From NCBI GenBank assembly GCA_052168315.1, contig JBQLZO010000040.1:1-64000 (forward strand): a stretch of DNA of 64,000 nt. Reading direction: 5' to 3'. The notes under the pieces were generated by a model, which saw only the letters and a list, made by a program, of their open reading frames with translations, had not been told where the DNA came from and did not search any database. The position numbers and the translations under genes were made by a program. This document shows, one piece after another, positions 8,931-17,791 of this stretch. The DNA comes from JBQLZO01 sp052168315. Lineage in GTDB: Bacteria; Planctomycetota; Phycisphaerae; Phycisphaerales; UBA1924. The number at the start of each line of letters is the position of its first letter. Position 1 is the first letter of the stretch.

Positions 8931-10229
8931 CGTTCCGGGCACATCAATCGCTCGGCTGGCGCTTCCGGCGGCGAGCGTTCCGCCGGTGGTGTCGCCGTCG
9001 GCGTCGATGCGGACCATGCCAAGGGCCCGCTCGATCGCGATGCGATCGGCGGGGTGGGCTGCCGCGGCGGCGCTTCGGGCGGCGCTGAGCACTGGCGACC
9101 AGTCGGGGCTCAGGGCGAGCGCGGGGGCGGCGAGCGCGGGGAGGCGGCGGGCGGACATCGCCGCGGCGGCGGTGTGCCCACCGGCGGCCGCGGAGACGAT
9201 GTATCCGAGGCGCGCCTCATGCTGTTGCTCGGCGGTCAGGGATGCGTCGGTGAGCATGGCTGCGAAACGGTCGCGGGCGCGGGCGGCGATCTGTCCCGGC
9301 GAAGTGTGGTGGTTCGAGGCGATGGGGTTGCCCCGCGGCTCGTTCCAGATCGCCAGCGTGGGCGGGCGCGATTCGGCGCTGGGCCCGGCGAGCGCCACGG
9401 CGCTGGGGATGGCGATGTGCCCTGTCGTTGCGTCTCGGGCGGTATCGGCCTGCCGCTTGGCGGATGCGATGGATCCCTGCCAGGCGCGGAAGGCCTCGAC
9501 GGTATCCTGCGTCGTCCCATGGGGAGCCAGGCCCTGCCCGCGTCGGATGTTCCCGCCGCCGGCCCAGAGTTCGTTGGCGAACGGTGCGCACGGGTCCCAG
9601 CCCCACGGGCATGCGCGTGCCCAGCGGGCACCACTCCACGCTGGCGCGCACGAGCCGCCTTTCCATGCGTGTCCCCATCCATCGCCCCATCCATGCCCCC
9701 ATCCTCGATCCCAGTCGTGCCCCCACCCGGAACCCCAGCCTGAGCCCCAGCCCGGGCCTGGGGCGGGATGGTGCAAGGACTGCCCCCAGGAGACCCCCCA
9801 GGACTGACCCCACGCGGTTCCGGAGGTGTTTGACCATCCGTGCCCGGGGTGCGCGTGCCCGGTGTGCTCATGCGACGGGTGATCCGCGGGCGGCGCGGGG
9901 TGGGGCGATTCACCCGGCCAGTGCGGCGGCGCTGGGGGCAAGTGGGGTTGATGGTGCTGGGTGCGGCGTGGGCCCGAGGCCGGGTCGTGGCGCGCCCGAT
10001 CGTCATCGGCGCGTTCGTCGGCTTGCCAGCGCCCGGATGGAGCGGCGTGGCGCGGGTGGTCCCGGTTCCGGTCCGATGCCCGATCGAACACGCGATCCGA
10101 CGATGGCGCAGCACCGGCCATTCCGGCGGCGGCGGCGCAGACGATCAGCGCGATTCCCGCGGGGAGCGTGCGCCGATGGCGGGCGGCGTGGGCGGTCGGT
10201 GTGGATCCGTTCGCGGTGCTGATGTTCAT
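8913..10229 (-). CDS. Exported Gly/Trp/His-rich protein, unknown function
   Basis: A 438-residue protein I do not recognise. A signal peptide is clear (positive start, hydrophobic AGIALIVCAAAAGMAGA, cut near residue 40). Next comes a His/Pro/Arg-rich segment, then a run of Gly-Trp repeats (GWGSGWGSGWGHDWDRGWG, about residues 155-200) with Cys-containing WDPC and GSCAP motifs, and finally an Ala-rich helical domain of about 150 residues. The start was set at MNIS because only this start places the signal peptide at the N-terminus. Strand choice rests on the signal peptide and on the coherent C-terminal domain; the repeats give open frames on the other strand too. It converges on serC and is divergent from ftsW. 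Confidence 0.6.
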   Translation of the reverse strand: MNISTANGSTPTAHAARHRRTLPAGIALIVCAAAAGMAGAAPSSDRVFDRASDRNRDHPRHAAPSGRWQADERADDDRARHDPASGPRRTQHHQPHLPPAPPHWPGESPHPAPPADHPSHEHTGHAHPGHGWSNTSGTAWGQSWGVSWGQSLHHPAPGPGWGSGWGSGWGHDWDRGWGHGWGDGWGHAWKGGSCAPAWSGARWARACPWGWDPCAPFANELWAGGGNIRRGQGLAPHGTTQDTVEAFRAWQGSIASAKRQADTARDATTGHIAIPSAVALAGPSAESRPPTLAIWNEPRGNPIASNHHTSPGQIAARARDRFAAMLTDASLTAEQQHEARLGYIVSAAAGGHTAAAAMSARRLPALAAPALALSPDWSPVLSAARSAAAAAHPADRIAIERALGMVRIDADGDTTGGTLAAGSASRAIDVPGTTNAPR

Positions 10230-10417
10230 GATGTTGCGCTCGTCTTGCGGATGTGCGATGCTGGTGGCGGCGCTCCGGCCAAGGCCTTTGCGATGCACGC
10301 CTTCGATGAGCGTGCGCCGAAAGGAGCGGTCGGGCAACCGAGTTCGACCCTGGTGCGGTCGGGGTGTTCCGGTCGTGATGCCTTTCCGCAGAATCCTCCG
10401 ATAATCCCAGCATCGCC
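10230..10417. promoter_or_regulatory. Divergent promoter region
   Basis: This 188-bp gap separates the exported Gly/Trp-rich gene (reading left) from ftsW (reading right) and must hold both promoters. I see no clear -35/-10 pair. Confidence 0.35.
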
Positions 10418-11641
10418 ATGCCGACCCGCGCCCAGACCATCCTGATCGTCGCCATCGCCCTGCTGGGGATCGGGATCGTGATGGTCCATTCGGCGGACAT
10501 GTCGTTCAGGCCGAACCAGTCGCTGACCTTCCGGGGGATCGTGCTTTCGATGCCGACGGCGCTGGCGGGCGCAGCGCTGGCGTCGCTGTTCCTCGGGATG
10601 TGCATCCCGGCCTCGGCCCTGACCCATCTGCGCCGTTGGTTCCCCTGGGCGCCGTACGCGATCGCTCCGGCGCTGCTGGGGGTGTGCGCGCTGGTGTACA
10701 CGCCCTGGCTTGGGAACGAGGCGAAGGGGGCCAAGCGTTGGATCCGCATTCCGAACCACGATGGGGGGCTGTCGATCCAGCCGTCAGAGATCGCCAAGTG
10801 GGGGATCGTGCTGGCGCTGGCGTGGTTCTGCGCGACGCAGTCGACGCGGCTTCGGCGGTTCGGTCCCGGGATCGCGCTGGCGATGCTGGTGTTCACGCCG
10901 GTGATCGGTCTGATCGCGAAGGAGGACCTTGGCACGGCGGTGCTGATCGCTTCGACCTGCGGCGTGGTGCTGCTGGCGGCGGGGACGAAGGTGCTGCACT
11001 TCGCGGTGCTGGCGCCGTTCGGCGCGGCGGCGGTGGCGCTGCTGATCCTGATCGAGCCGTACCGCATGCAGCGGCTGGCCGCGTTCGCGGATCCGTGGGG
11101 CGATGCTCAGGATTCGGGATTCCACATGATCCAGTCGCTGATCGCGATCTCGTCGGGCGGGCCCGCGGGGCGCGGGCTGGGGTACGGGCTGCAGAAATTC
11201 GGGTATCTCCCGGAGGATCGGACGGACTTCCTGTTCGCGGTGGTGTGCGAGGAGCTGGGGCTGGTGGGCGCGATGATCGTGATCGGGCTGTTCGCGTGCC
11301 TGATCTGGGCGTGCGTCGGCGTTGTGCGGGCGCAGACGGACCGTTTCCTGAAGCTGCTGGCGCTGGGGATCACGACGACGGTGGCGCTGCAGGCGCTGAT
11401 CAACCTGTTCGTGGTCACGGGTCTGGCGCCGACGAAGGGGATCGCGCTGCCGCTGGTGAGCGCGGGCGGCACGGGGTGGGTGCTCACGGCGGGGGCGCTG
11501 GGGTTCATGGCCAGCATCGATCGGCACGCCCGCGCGCGTGCTCGCTCGTGCGACTCGGATGGCAGCGCCGACACCGAACAGCCTGACGAATCGCTTGACG
11601 CCGCTTCCACCCCGTTACCCGCCCGCCATGCGCTCGCCTGA
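10418..11641 (+). CDS. ftsW: FtsW/RodA-family lipid-II glycan polymerase
   Basis: A 407-residue SEDS-family integral membrane protein with about nine hydrophobic segments. Family marks are KEDLGTAVLI in the middle and PTKGIALPLVSAGGTGWV near the C-terminus, the latter matching the FtsW/RodA signature. SEDS proteins polymerise peptidoglycan glycan strands with a class B penicillin-binding protein. The downstream overlap with murG, as in the dcw cluster, favours FtsW over RodA. The C-terminal tail (about 360-407) is polar and cytoplasmic. No mraY or other murein genes flank it here, so the cluster is reduced to this pair. Confidence 0.88.
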   Translation: MPTRAQTILIVAIALLGIGIVMVHSADMSFRPNQSLTFRGIVLSMPTALAGAALASLFLGMCIPASALTHLRRWFPWAPYAIAPALLGVCALVYTPWLGNEAKGAKRWIRIPNHDGGLSIQPSEIAKWGIVLALAWFCATQSTRLRRFGPGIALAMLVFTPVIGLIAKEDLGTAVLIASTCGVVLLAAGTKVLHFAVLAPFGAAAVALLILIEPYRMQRLAAFADPWGDAQDSGFHMIQSLIAISSGGPAGRGLGYGLQKFGYLPEDRTDFLFAVVCEELGLVGAMIVIGLFACLIWACVGVVRAQTDRFLKLLALGITTTVALQALINLFVVTGLAPTKGIALPLVSAGGTGWVLTAGALGFMASIDRHARARARSCDSDGSADTEQPDESLDAASTPLPARHALA

Positions 11642-12839
11642 GCCCATTCCTCCCGGCGATGGTCCGGTGCTGGTCCTGGCCGGGGGCGGCACGGGCGGGC
11701 ACCTGTTCCCGATGATCGGCGTGTGCGAGCACCTGGCGGGGCATCACCTGCCGGATGTGCGGGTGGTGGCGATGTGCTCGGAGCGGGCGGTGGATCGCCG
11801 GGTGCTCGAACCGGTTCGGATCGGGGGTCGTCCGATCACGATCGTGCCGACGCCGGCGGCCCCGCTGCGGATGAGCCCCGGCGGTTTGCTGCGGCTGGCG
11901 AAGGGGTGGGGCCCAACGGTGCGGGTGGCCCGGGGCGTGTTCCGCGCGGCCCATCCCGCGCGGTGCGCGGTGCTGACGACCTCCGGGTTCGTCGCGCCGG
12001 CGATCGTGCGGGCGGCGCGCACGGACCGGGTTCCGGTGCTGGCGCTGAATCTCGATGATCCTCCGGGCAAGGCGACGCGGTGGATCGAGCGGTCGGCCAG
12101 CGCGCGGCTGGATGCGACGCTTTCGCGTTCCGGCGGGGATCGGTGGGAGTCGGTCCCGCCGATCGTTCGGGCGCGGGCGATCGGGCCCGGGGCCGCGCTG
12201 GTCGAGCCGGAGGCGTTCGCGCGGGCGCAGCGCGAGGCAAGGGAGCGGCTCGGGCTGGCACCGGATCTCCCGATGCTGATGGTGCTGGGCGGGTCTCAGG
12301 GCGCGACGACGATCGATCGGTTCATGGGCGGTTTGGCGGGCGATCCGTCGCGCGGGGCGGCGCTGCGTGGGTGGCAGGTGCTGCACCAGGCGCATCCGGA
12401 CACGCTGGAGGGCGTTGACAGTGCGTACGAGCGCGCGGGGATCCCCGCGCGGGTGGTGTCGTTTCTGGATGACATGGGGCTGGCGTGGACCGGTGCGGAC
12501 CTGGTGGTCGCGCGGGCGGGGGCGGGATGCGTCGCGGAGGCGTGGGCGAACCGGGTTCCGACGGTGTTCTTTCCGTATCCGCACCATCGCGATCAGCACC
12601 AGCGCCGGAACGCGCAGCCGCTGGCCGACCTCGGGCTGGGGATCATCGCGGAGGATCTGATCGAACCGGATCAGAATCTCTCGCGGCATGGGGCATTGAT
12701 CGAAGCGCTGCTCGCGGACACCGGTCGGCGGGCGGCGATGCGGGCTTCGATCGCCCCTGAGACGATCGCGCTGGGGGTCGCCCGCAGCGCCCGGATCCTG
12801 TCGGAGTGGCTCTCCGGCGGCGTTGATGCAACTAAATAG
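11628..12839 (+). CDS. murG: UDP-GlcNAc:undecaprenyl-PP-MurNAc-pentapeptide GlcNAc transferase
   Basis: A 403-residue GT-B glycosyltransferase that adds GlcNAc to lipid I to form lipid II on the cytoplasmic membrane face. The N-terminal loop GGGTGGHLFP is the MurG lipid-binding signature, and the C-terminal UDP-GlcNAc region is seen in ARAGAGCVAEAWANRVPTVF followed by PYPHHRDQHQRRNAQPL. The ATG at 11628 is used because it begins just before the first beta strand; it overlaps the end of ftsW by 14 bp, so translation is probably coupled. A longer in-frame start at 11538 would lie deep inside ftsW. Confidence 0.9.
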   Translation: MRSPEPIPPGDGPVLVLAGGGTGGHLFPMIGVCEHLAGHHLPDVRVVAMCSERAVDRRVLEPVRIGGRPITIVPTPAAPLRMSPGGLLRLAKGWGPTVRVARGVFRAAHPARCAVLTTSGFVAPAIVRAARTDRVPVLALNLDDPPGKATRWIERSASARLDATLSRSGGDRWESVPPIVRARAIGPGAALVEPEAFARAQREARERLGLAPDLPMLMVLGGSQGATTIDRFMGGLAGDPSRGAALRGWQVLHQAHPDTLEGVDSAYERAGIPARVVSFLDDMGLAWTGADLVVARAGAGCVAEAWANRVPTVFFPYPHHRDQHQRRNAQPLADLGLGIIAEDLIEPDQNLSRHGALIEALLADTGRRAAMRASIAPETIALGVARSARILSEWLSGGVDATK

Positions 12840-13058
12840 CACAAAAATCCCCGTGTGGGCAGGAAAAAACCGTCACCACGGGCCCCCCAGCACGATTCCC
12901 GGCTTGCCACGGCGCGTGGATCCGGGCACACTGGCCGATCCTCGGTGCCCCCGCATTGCCGCTCATCGGCGGCGAACGGCGATCCTCGACGATCGTGCGA
13001 GCCCGAGGGCACCACCAACCCGTCCACCCCACACCCCGCATTTTGAGGAGAACGGCCC

Positions 13059-13235
13059 ATGAGCGGCGAATACGAGCAACTGAAGCGTCTGGTCGAGGAG
13101 GTCGAGGACGATTACCGCAAGGCCGTCGGCGGCAACAAGGCCGCGGGAACGCGCGTGCGGAAGCAGATGCAGGCCATCAAGGATGCGGCGCAGGATCTCC
13201 GCAAGAAGATGCTGGAAGTCCGGACCGAAGATTGA
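13059..13235 (+). CDS. Hc1-like histone H1 mini-protein
   Basis: A 58-residue, Lys/Glu-rich helical protein: MSGEYEQLKRLVEEVEDDY, then GNKAAGTRVRKQMQAIKD, ending KKMLEVRTED. This is the conserved N-terminal coiled-coil part of chlamydial histone H1-like Hc1; planctomycete relatives are of similar size and lack the long basic tail. The role is probably nucleoid binding or a coiled-coil scaffold. A strong GAGGAG lies six bases before the ATG. The 218 bp upstream, after murG, shows no gene and must hold its promoter. Confidence 0.8.
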   Translation: MSGEYEQLKRLVEEVEDDYRKAVGGNKAAGTRVRKQMQAIKDAAQDLRKKMLEVRTED

Positions 13236-13431
13236 TCCTCGAATCGACGGGGGCCCGGTCCCCGTCCCACGCGTGCTCCACCGGTCACTCCGGGCACGCG
13301 TCTCGGCCCTCGCTGGCGACGGCGCGGCGCCGGTTTGCCCATCCCGCTCCCGCCGGCTCGATGCGGGACCGCGACGACCTCGACCACCATCGGCGGCACC
13401 CCCCCCGAGCCGTACCGGAGACCCGCACGCG

Positions 13432-13956
13432 ATGCCGTCAGAGCCGTTGTTTGATCTGTCCAGCATCGATCTCAACGCCACCGTGTGCGATCGGCGCGGG
13501 CTGGAGGACTATCTCCCTCACCGCGGCGAGGTGGTGCAGCTCGAGCGGATCGTGTGGGTGGATGAGCTGGCCGACCGGGGCGTGGCGCTGCGGAAGGTCC
13601 GCGCCGATGAGTGGTGGGTGAGCGGGCATATTCCCGGTCGTCCGCTGCTCCCGGGGGTGCTGATGGTCGAGTCGGCCGCGCAGCTCGCGAGCTATCTGTA
13701 TTACCGCAAGTATGACCACTCCTGGTTCGCCGGATTCACGCGGATCGACGACACGACCTTCCGTGACTCGGTGACGCCCGGAGACGACCTGTATCTCGTG
13801 GCGGTCGCGTTGAAGTCGCAGGAGCGGCGATTCGTGTCGCGGGTGCAGGGGCTGGTCGGGGGGAACATCGCGTTCGAGACGACCATTACCGGGATGGCGT
13901 TCCCTCGCATGGGCGAGGTCCGCAGGGCGCTGGGCAATCGCCTGGTGCCGGAGTGA
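13432..13956 (+). CDS. FabZ-type 3-hydroxyacyl-ACP dehydratase-like hotdog protein
   Basis: A 174-residue single hotdog-fold protein. The active-site helix reads GHIPGRPLLPGVLMVESAAQ, giving the FabZ pair His66 and Glu80. FabZ removes water from (3R)-hydroxyacyl-ACP during fatty acid elongation. The protein is a little longer than typical FabZ (about 150 residues), with an N-terminal extension (PSEPLFDLSSIDLNA). The ATG at 13432 is preceded by CGGAG at 11 bases; frames extending further upstream overlap the histone gene. It could be a paralogue serving lipid A or a specialised lipid rather than the main FabZ. Confidence 0.82.
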   Translation: MPSEPLFDLSSIDLNATVCDRRGLEDYLPHRGEVVQLERIVWVDELADRGVALRKVRADEWWVSGHIPGRPLLPGVLMVESAAQLASYLYYRKYDHSWFAGFTRIDDTTFRDSVTPGDDLYLVAVALKSQERRFVSRVQGLVGGNIAFETTITGMAFPRMGEVRRALGNRLVPE

Positions 13957-14002
13957 GTGTCGTCGTCCGAGCCCGCTGAGCGGAGCCGCCGTCCGTCGCA
14001 CC

Positions 14003-15583
14003 ATGCCATCGCCTGACGCACAAGACCCGCCCGCGCCCGCGATCACGATCGATCTGCCGGATCCCGGTGCGGGCCCGGACCGTGACTGGACGCTCAGCGT
14101 TCCGGCGTCGGGCGCGGTGATCAGCCTTGATGATGCGCGGGATGTTCCGGTTCAGATATTGGTGGGCGCCGATGCGCGGGCTGCGGTGCGGAAGCGGCTG
14201 GCGGCGGGGCGGGGCGGCTCCGATGGGGCTCTTTCGGCGTCGGCGCTGGATCTGCGTCCGGTGACGCGCCGGGTGCGGGTCTGGCCCCTGGGATCGCGGT
14301 TCGAGGGCGATGCGCTGTTTCTCCGGATCGCGGCCCGGGAGCATCCGGATCTGGCACGCAGCGCGATGGACCGGACGGTGGCGTGGTTCTTGCACATCGA
14401 CCCGGACGAGCGGTTCCCGAAGTGGCGGAAGGCGACGACGAACGATCCCTCGGGCGGACGCGAGGGCGCCGGGTCGGTCGGGCGGATGCTGGGGCCGATC
14501 CGCGACAAGCACGCGGCGGGGCGTGCGATCGATGACCTGAATGATTTGTTCGATCTGTGCCGGTACCACCACCTGCTGGTGCAGGCCCCGGATGCGACGG
14601 CGTGCGCGTACAAGGAACTGGGCAAGTGCCCCGCGCCGTGCGATGGGAGCGAGCCGATGGACGCCTACCGGGCGCGGGTGCGTGAGGCGATCGCGTTCTG
14701 GGATGATCCGACGGGATGGCGCGAGCGGACCGAGCGCGGCATGGGCGAGGCGGCCGCAGCGCTGGACTTCGAGCGTGCGGCGCGGCTGAAGGAGCGGCTG
14801 GAGCGATCGCGTGCGCTGGAGGGCGGGGCGTTCGCGCACGCCCACGCCCGGTGGGCGGGCGGGTGGCTGATGCTGGGAGCGGGCGTTGAGCGTGGCACGG
14901 TGCGGGCGCTGCACGCCTCGCATCGCGGGATCCGCGTTGTGGGCGATGTTCCGGCGGCGGCGGATGCGGGGAGCGCGTGGGGTTCACTTCGCCCATCGCT
15001 GGGCGAGGCGGTGCGCGCCGCGCTGGGCGCGGCGGTCCCGGGCGCGGACGATCGGCTCGCGTGGGATCTTCTGGCGCTGGCGTGCGCGCGGGTGTACGAG
15101 CGCCCGGGCGGGTCTGCGAAGCGTGAGCGCCGCTCGGCGGGCGGGCGGCGCGGGCGCGGCGTGTCACCGGAGGCGGCGGAGGGGTCCGAGGCGGGGTCCG
15201 ACGATTCGTCCACCCGGCGGTGGACATTCGGTGAGTCGCTGGCGTGTGTCGGGCCCGTGGAAGCGGGAGCGGGCGGCGGCGGGGTGATGGGGCTCTGCGC
15301 TGTCGGCGGGCCCACGACCACGCGTTCCGGTGATACCGTCACGGTTTCGATCTCCGCGGGGACCGCGGGTGCGGCGGGCGGGCCCCCACTCCCGCTGGGC
15401 ACCCGCGTGGATCTTGTCGATGAGCCGACGGAGGCGTTCGTGAAGGCCTGGCGCCGCGCCGGGCGGGCGCTGGGCGATCGGCGGTCGCCGGTTCGACCAG
15501 AAGACGGCGCCGAGAGCAGACCAGAGGACGGAACGGGGCGCGACCCCGGACCCACGCCACCGCCAGAGGATCCCGACCGATGA
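14003..15583 (+). CDS. UvrC-like protein without recognisable GIY-YIG or RNase H-like domains
   Basis: A 526-residue protein whose middle matches UvrC: CAYKELGKCPAPCDG (the Cys cluster of UvrC), then Y...V.EAIAFWDDP and a UVR-type helix (AALDFERAARLKERLE). UvrC makes both incisions in nucleotide excision repair with UvrB. Here the N-terminal 150 residues show no clear GIY-YIG motif and the C-terminal part (about 290-526) has no UvrC endonuclease/HhH domains; it is Gly/Ala/Arg-rich and ends in a charged, Pro-rich tail. The protein may therefore be a UvrB-binding accessory factor rather than a nuclease. Its stop overlaps the manA start (ATGA), so the two are translationally coupled. Confidence 0.7.
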   Translation: MPSPDAQDPPAPAITIDLPDPGAGPDRDWTLSVPASGAVISLDDARDVPVQILVGADARAAVRKRLAAGRGGSDGALSASALDLRPVTRRVRVWPLGSRFEGDALFLRIAAREHPDLARSAMDRTVAWFLHIDPDERFPKWRKATTNDPSGGREGAGSVGRMLGPIRDKHAAGRAIDDLNDLFDLCRYHHLLVQAPDATACAYKELGKCPAPCDGSEPMDAYRARVREAIAFWDDPTGWRERTERGMGEAAAALDFERAARLKERLERSRALEGGAFAHAHARWAGGWLMLGAGVERGTVRALHASHRGIRVVGDVPAAADAGSAWGSLRPSLGEAVRAALGAAVPGADDRLAWDLLALACARVYERPGGSAKRERRSAGGRRGRGVSPEAAEGSEAGSDDSSTRRWTFGESLACVGPVEAGAGGGGVMGLCAVGGPTTTRSGDTVTVSISAGTAGAAGGPPLPLGTRVDLVDEPTEAFVKAWRRAGRALGDRRSPVRPEDGAESRPEDGTGRDPGPTPPPEDPDR

Positions 15584-16617
15584 AGCCCTATCCGTTCGTG
15601 TTCCAGCCGATCCTGAAGGAGAAGGTGTGGGGCGGCAAGCGCCTGGCGAACCTCGGCAAGCCGATCCTGAACGGCGCGCCGATCGGCGAGTCGTGGGAGC
15701 TGGCGGACCTGGCATCGACCAGCCCGGACGGGGGCGGCGGCGATGAGGCGCGGTCGGTGATCCACAACGGCGAGTCGCGGGGGATCACGCTGAACCACGC
15801 GATGGCGGCGATGGGGTGGACGCTTATGGGCTCGCTTCGGCCCGTGCGGCAGGCCACGGACACCGGGACCTGGAGCCCGGGAGGGTTCCCGCTGCTGGTG
15901 AAGTTCCTCGATGCGAACGAGAACCTGTCGGTGCAGACGCACCCATCGCCTGAGTACGCGGCGAGCCGTGCGGGGGTGCATCTCAAATCCGAGTCGTGGT
16001 ATATCGTGGAGGCGAGCGCGGGCTCGCTGATCTACGCGGGGCTCAAGCCGGGCGTGGATGAGGTCGCGTTGCGCAGCGCGATCGCGAACAACACGGTGGC
16101 GGACCTGATGCGCGCGGTGCCGGCGCGTGCGGGCGATGTGTTCCATCTGCCCTCGGGCACGCTGCACGCGCTGGGCGCGGGCGTGCTGGTGGCGGAGGTG
16201 CAGACCCCATCGGACACGACCTACCGGGTGTACGACTGGGGACGCACCAACCGCCGGCTGCATCTGGAAGAGGCGATGCGGTGCATCGACTTCTCCGGGG
16301 CGCCGATCGAGCCGCGGCGTTCCGATGGCTCGCCCCGGGCGCACCTCGGCGGCACGGAGCATTACGACCTGTACGAGATCCGCGGCAACGCCGGGCAGGA
16401 GTTCATGATCGAGCGCGAGACCGATGCGCCGATGGTGCTGATGGTCCTTTCGGGCGGCGCGCGGATCGAGCCGATCGGGACCCGCACCTTTGATCCGGTG
16501 CCCATGCCGCTGGGCTCGACCGCGCTCGTGCCCGCAGCGCTGGATGGGGTGCGGCTGCTGTTCGAGCGCGACACCATCGCGCTGCAGACGATCCTGCCGG
16601 TGGCGGGCGCGGAGTGA
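15580..16617 (+). CDS. manA: Mannose-6-phosphate isomerase, class I
   Basis: A 345-residue zinc cupin enzyme that interconverts mannose-6-phosphate and fructose-6-phosphate and feeds GDP-mannose and polysaccharide synthesis. Expected zinc ligands are present: Gln119 and His121 in VQTHPSPEYA, Glu138 in ESWYIVEA and a downstream His in LHALGAGVLVAEVQ. N-terminal FQPILKEKVWGGKRLA is the family opening (W-G-G). The ATG overlaps the UvrC-like stop codon as ATGA. The length is nearer the short bacterial form than the longer E. coli ManA. Confidence 0.92.
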   Translation: MKPYPFVFQPILKEKVWGGKRLANLGKPILNGAPIGESWELADLASTSPDGGGGDEARSVIHNGESRGITLNHAMAAMGWTLMGSLRPVRQATDTGTWSPGGFPLLVKFLDANENLSVQTHPSPEYAASRAGVHLKSESWYIVEASAGSLIYAGLKPGVDEVALRSAIANNTVADLMRAVPARAGDVFHLPSGTLHALGAGVLVAEVQTPSDTTYRVYDWGRTNRRLHLEEAMRCIDFSGAPIEPRRSDGSPRAHLGGTEHYDLYEIRGNAGQEFMIERETDAPMVLMVLSGGARIEPIGTRTFDPVPMPLGSTALVPAALDGVRLLFERDTIALQTILPVAGAE

Positions 16618-16642
16618 GCCGCGCTCGGGTGTGCGGATGGGC

Positions 16643-17653
16643 TTACTCGTCGTCTTCGGGTTCCAGCTCATCCTCATCGATGAGGTGGTCGTCTTCCCAT
16701 GCGACGAAATTGGATGAGGGATGCCCGCCGGCGGATGGGGCGGCATCGGCGCGGAGGTCTGTCCCGGCGTGCGGCTCGGCGTCTGGATCGGTTTCCGGTT
16801 CGCTTTCCGGATCGCGCAGGGCCACGCGGAGTTGATCCGGTGTCGGGCGTCCGGTGCGGACGGGGTCGGGCACACCCTGGGCGAAGATCCTGATCCGGCG
16901 CTGCCGCGCCAGTTCGAGCAGGGCGATGAACATGCCGACGAGTTCGGCGTGCGAGCGACCGGAGAACACCTCGGTGAGCGACAAGCCCTCGGGCTCGTCG
17001 GCGAGCCGGGGGTCTGTGGCGCGTCCGGCGGCCCGCCACTCGAGCAGGTCGACGAGGTCGGCCGCGTGCAGCTCGATCGGCGTGTCATCTGAGAGGACTT
17101 CGTGCTCGCCGAGCCGGTCGAATTGGACGGTATCGAGGATCCGCTGGAAGGCGTTGACGAGGTCCGAGACGGTGATGTCCTCGAGGTCGATCTCGTCGGT
17201 TCGCACGGCCTCGAGCAGAGCCTTGCGGTCGGTGGCGGCCCTGGCGGCGGGGTACCGGCGGAGCCACGCATCACGCCGGGCTTCGAGCTCATCGGCCGCG
17301 TCGCGGTAGGCCTTGTATTCGAGCAGTTGGCGGATGAGGTCGGCCGCGAGCTGGCGGGTGCTGGGCTCGGCGAGCGAGCGGGGCGATCCCTCCTCCGGAT
17401 CGCCCGCAGCGCCGCTCGCCGAGCCGAGCATCCGCGATTTGAGTTCCACGAGCGTGGCGGCCATGAGCAGGAACTCGCCCGCGCGGTCGACATCGACGCG
17501 TTCGAGGTCGCCGAGGTGCGCCAGGTACTGGTCGGTGAGGGTGGCCAGCGAGATGGCGGTGATGTCGAGTTCGGATCGCCGGATCAGGTAAAGCAGCAGG
17601 TCCAGCGGACCCTCGAACGCATCCAGGCGTACCGTGTATTCCGACGCGACCAT
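16643..17653 (-). CDS. scpA: Segregation and condensation protein A
   Basis: A 336-residue kleisin that bridges SMC heads with ScpB in chromosome condensation. The N-terminal FEGPLDLLLYLIRRSELDI is the ScpA signature, followed by the helical YLAHLGDLERVDVDRAGEFL and ATLVELKSRMLG. The region after residue 250 is acidic and Pro-rich and ends in an Asp/Glu run (EDELEPEDDE), longer than typical ScpA. The gene reads leftward, converging on manA and divergent from kdsD; scpB is not in the window. Confidence 0.93.
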   Translation of the reverse strand: MVASEYTVRLDAFEGPLDLLLYLIRRSELDITAISLATLTDQYLAHLGDLERVDVDRAGEFLLMAATLVELKSRMLGSASGAAGDPEEGSPRSLAEPSTRQLAADLIRQLLEYKAYRDAADELEARRDAWLRRYPAARAATDRKALLEAVRTDEIDLEDITVSDLVNAFQRILDTVQFDRLGEHEVLSDDTPIELHAADLVDLLEWRAAGRATDPRLADEPEGLSLTEVFSGRSHAELVGMFIALLELARQRRIRIFAQGVPDPVRTGRPTPDQLRVALRDPESEPETDPDAEPHAGTDLRADAAPSAGGHPSSNFVAWEDDHLIDEDELEPEDDE

Positions 17654-17791
17654 CCGGACGCGGCCTCCTGTTGGCGGTCTCGCCAGTGAATCTCACGCAC
17701 GCCCCAGCTCCGGGACCCGGTGTGGCGTCGTCTGGCGGTGGCATCTGCCGGGCCGCCCGAGCGCCCGGGGTGAGCAGTGTACCATCGATCT
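17654..17791. promoter_or_regulatory. Divergent scpA/kdsD promoter region
   Basis: A 138-bp gap between divergent genes. No clear promoter boxes are seen; GTG at 17777 is an alternative kdsD start inside it. Confidence 0.35.
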
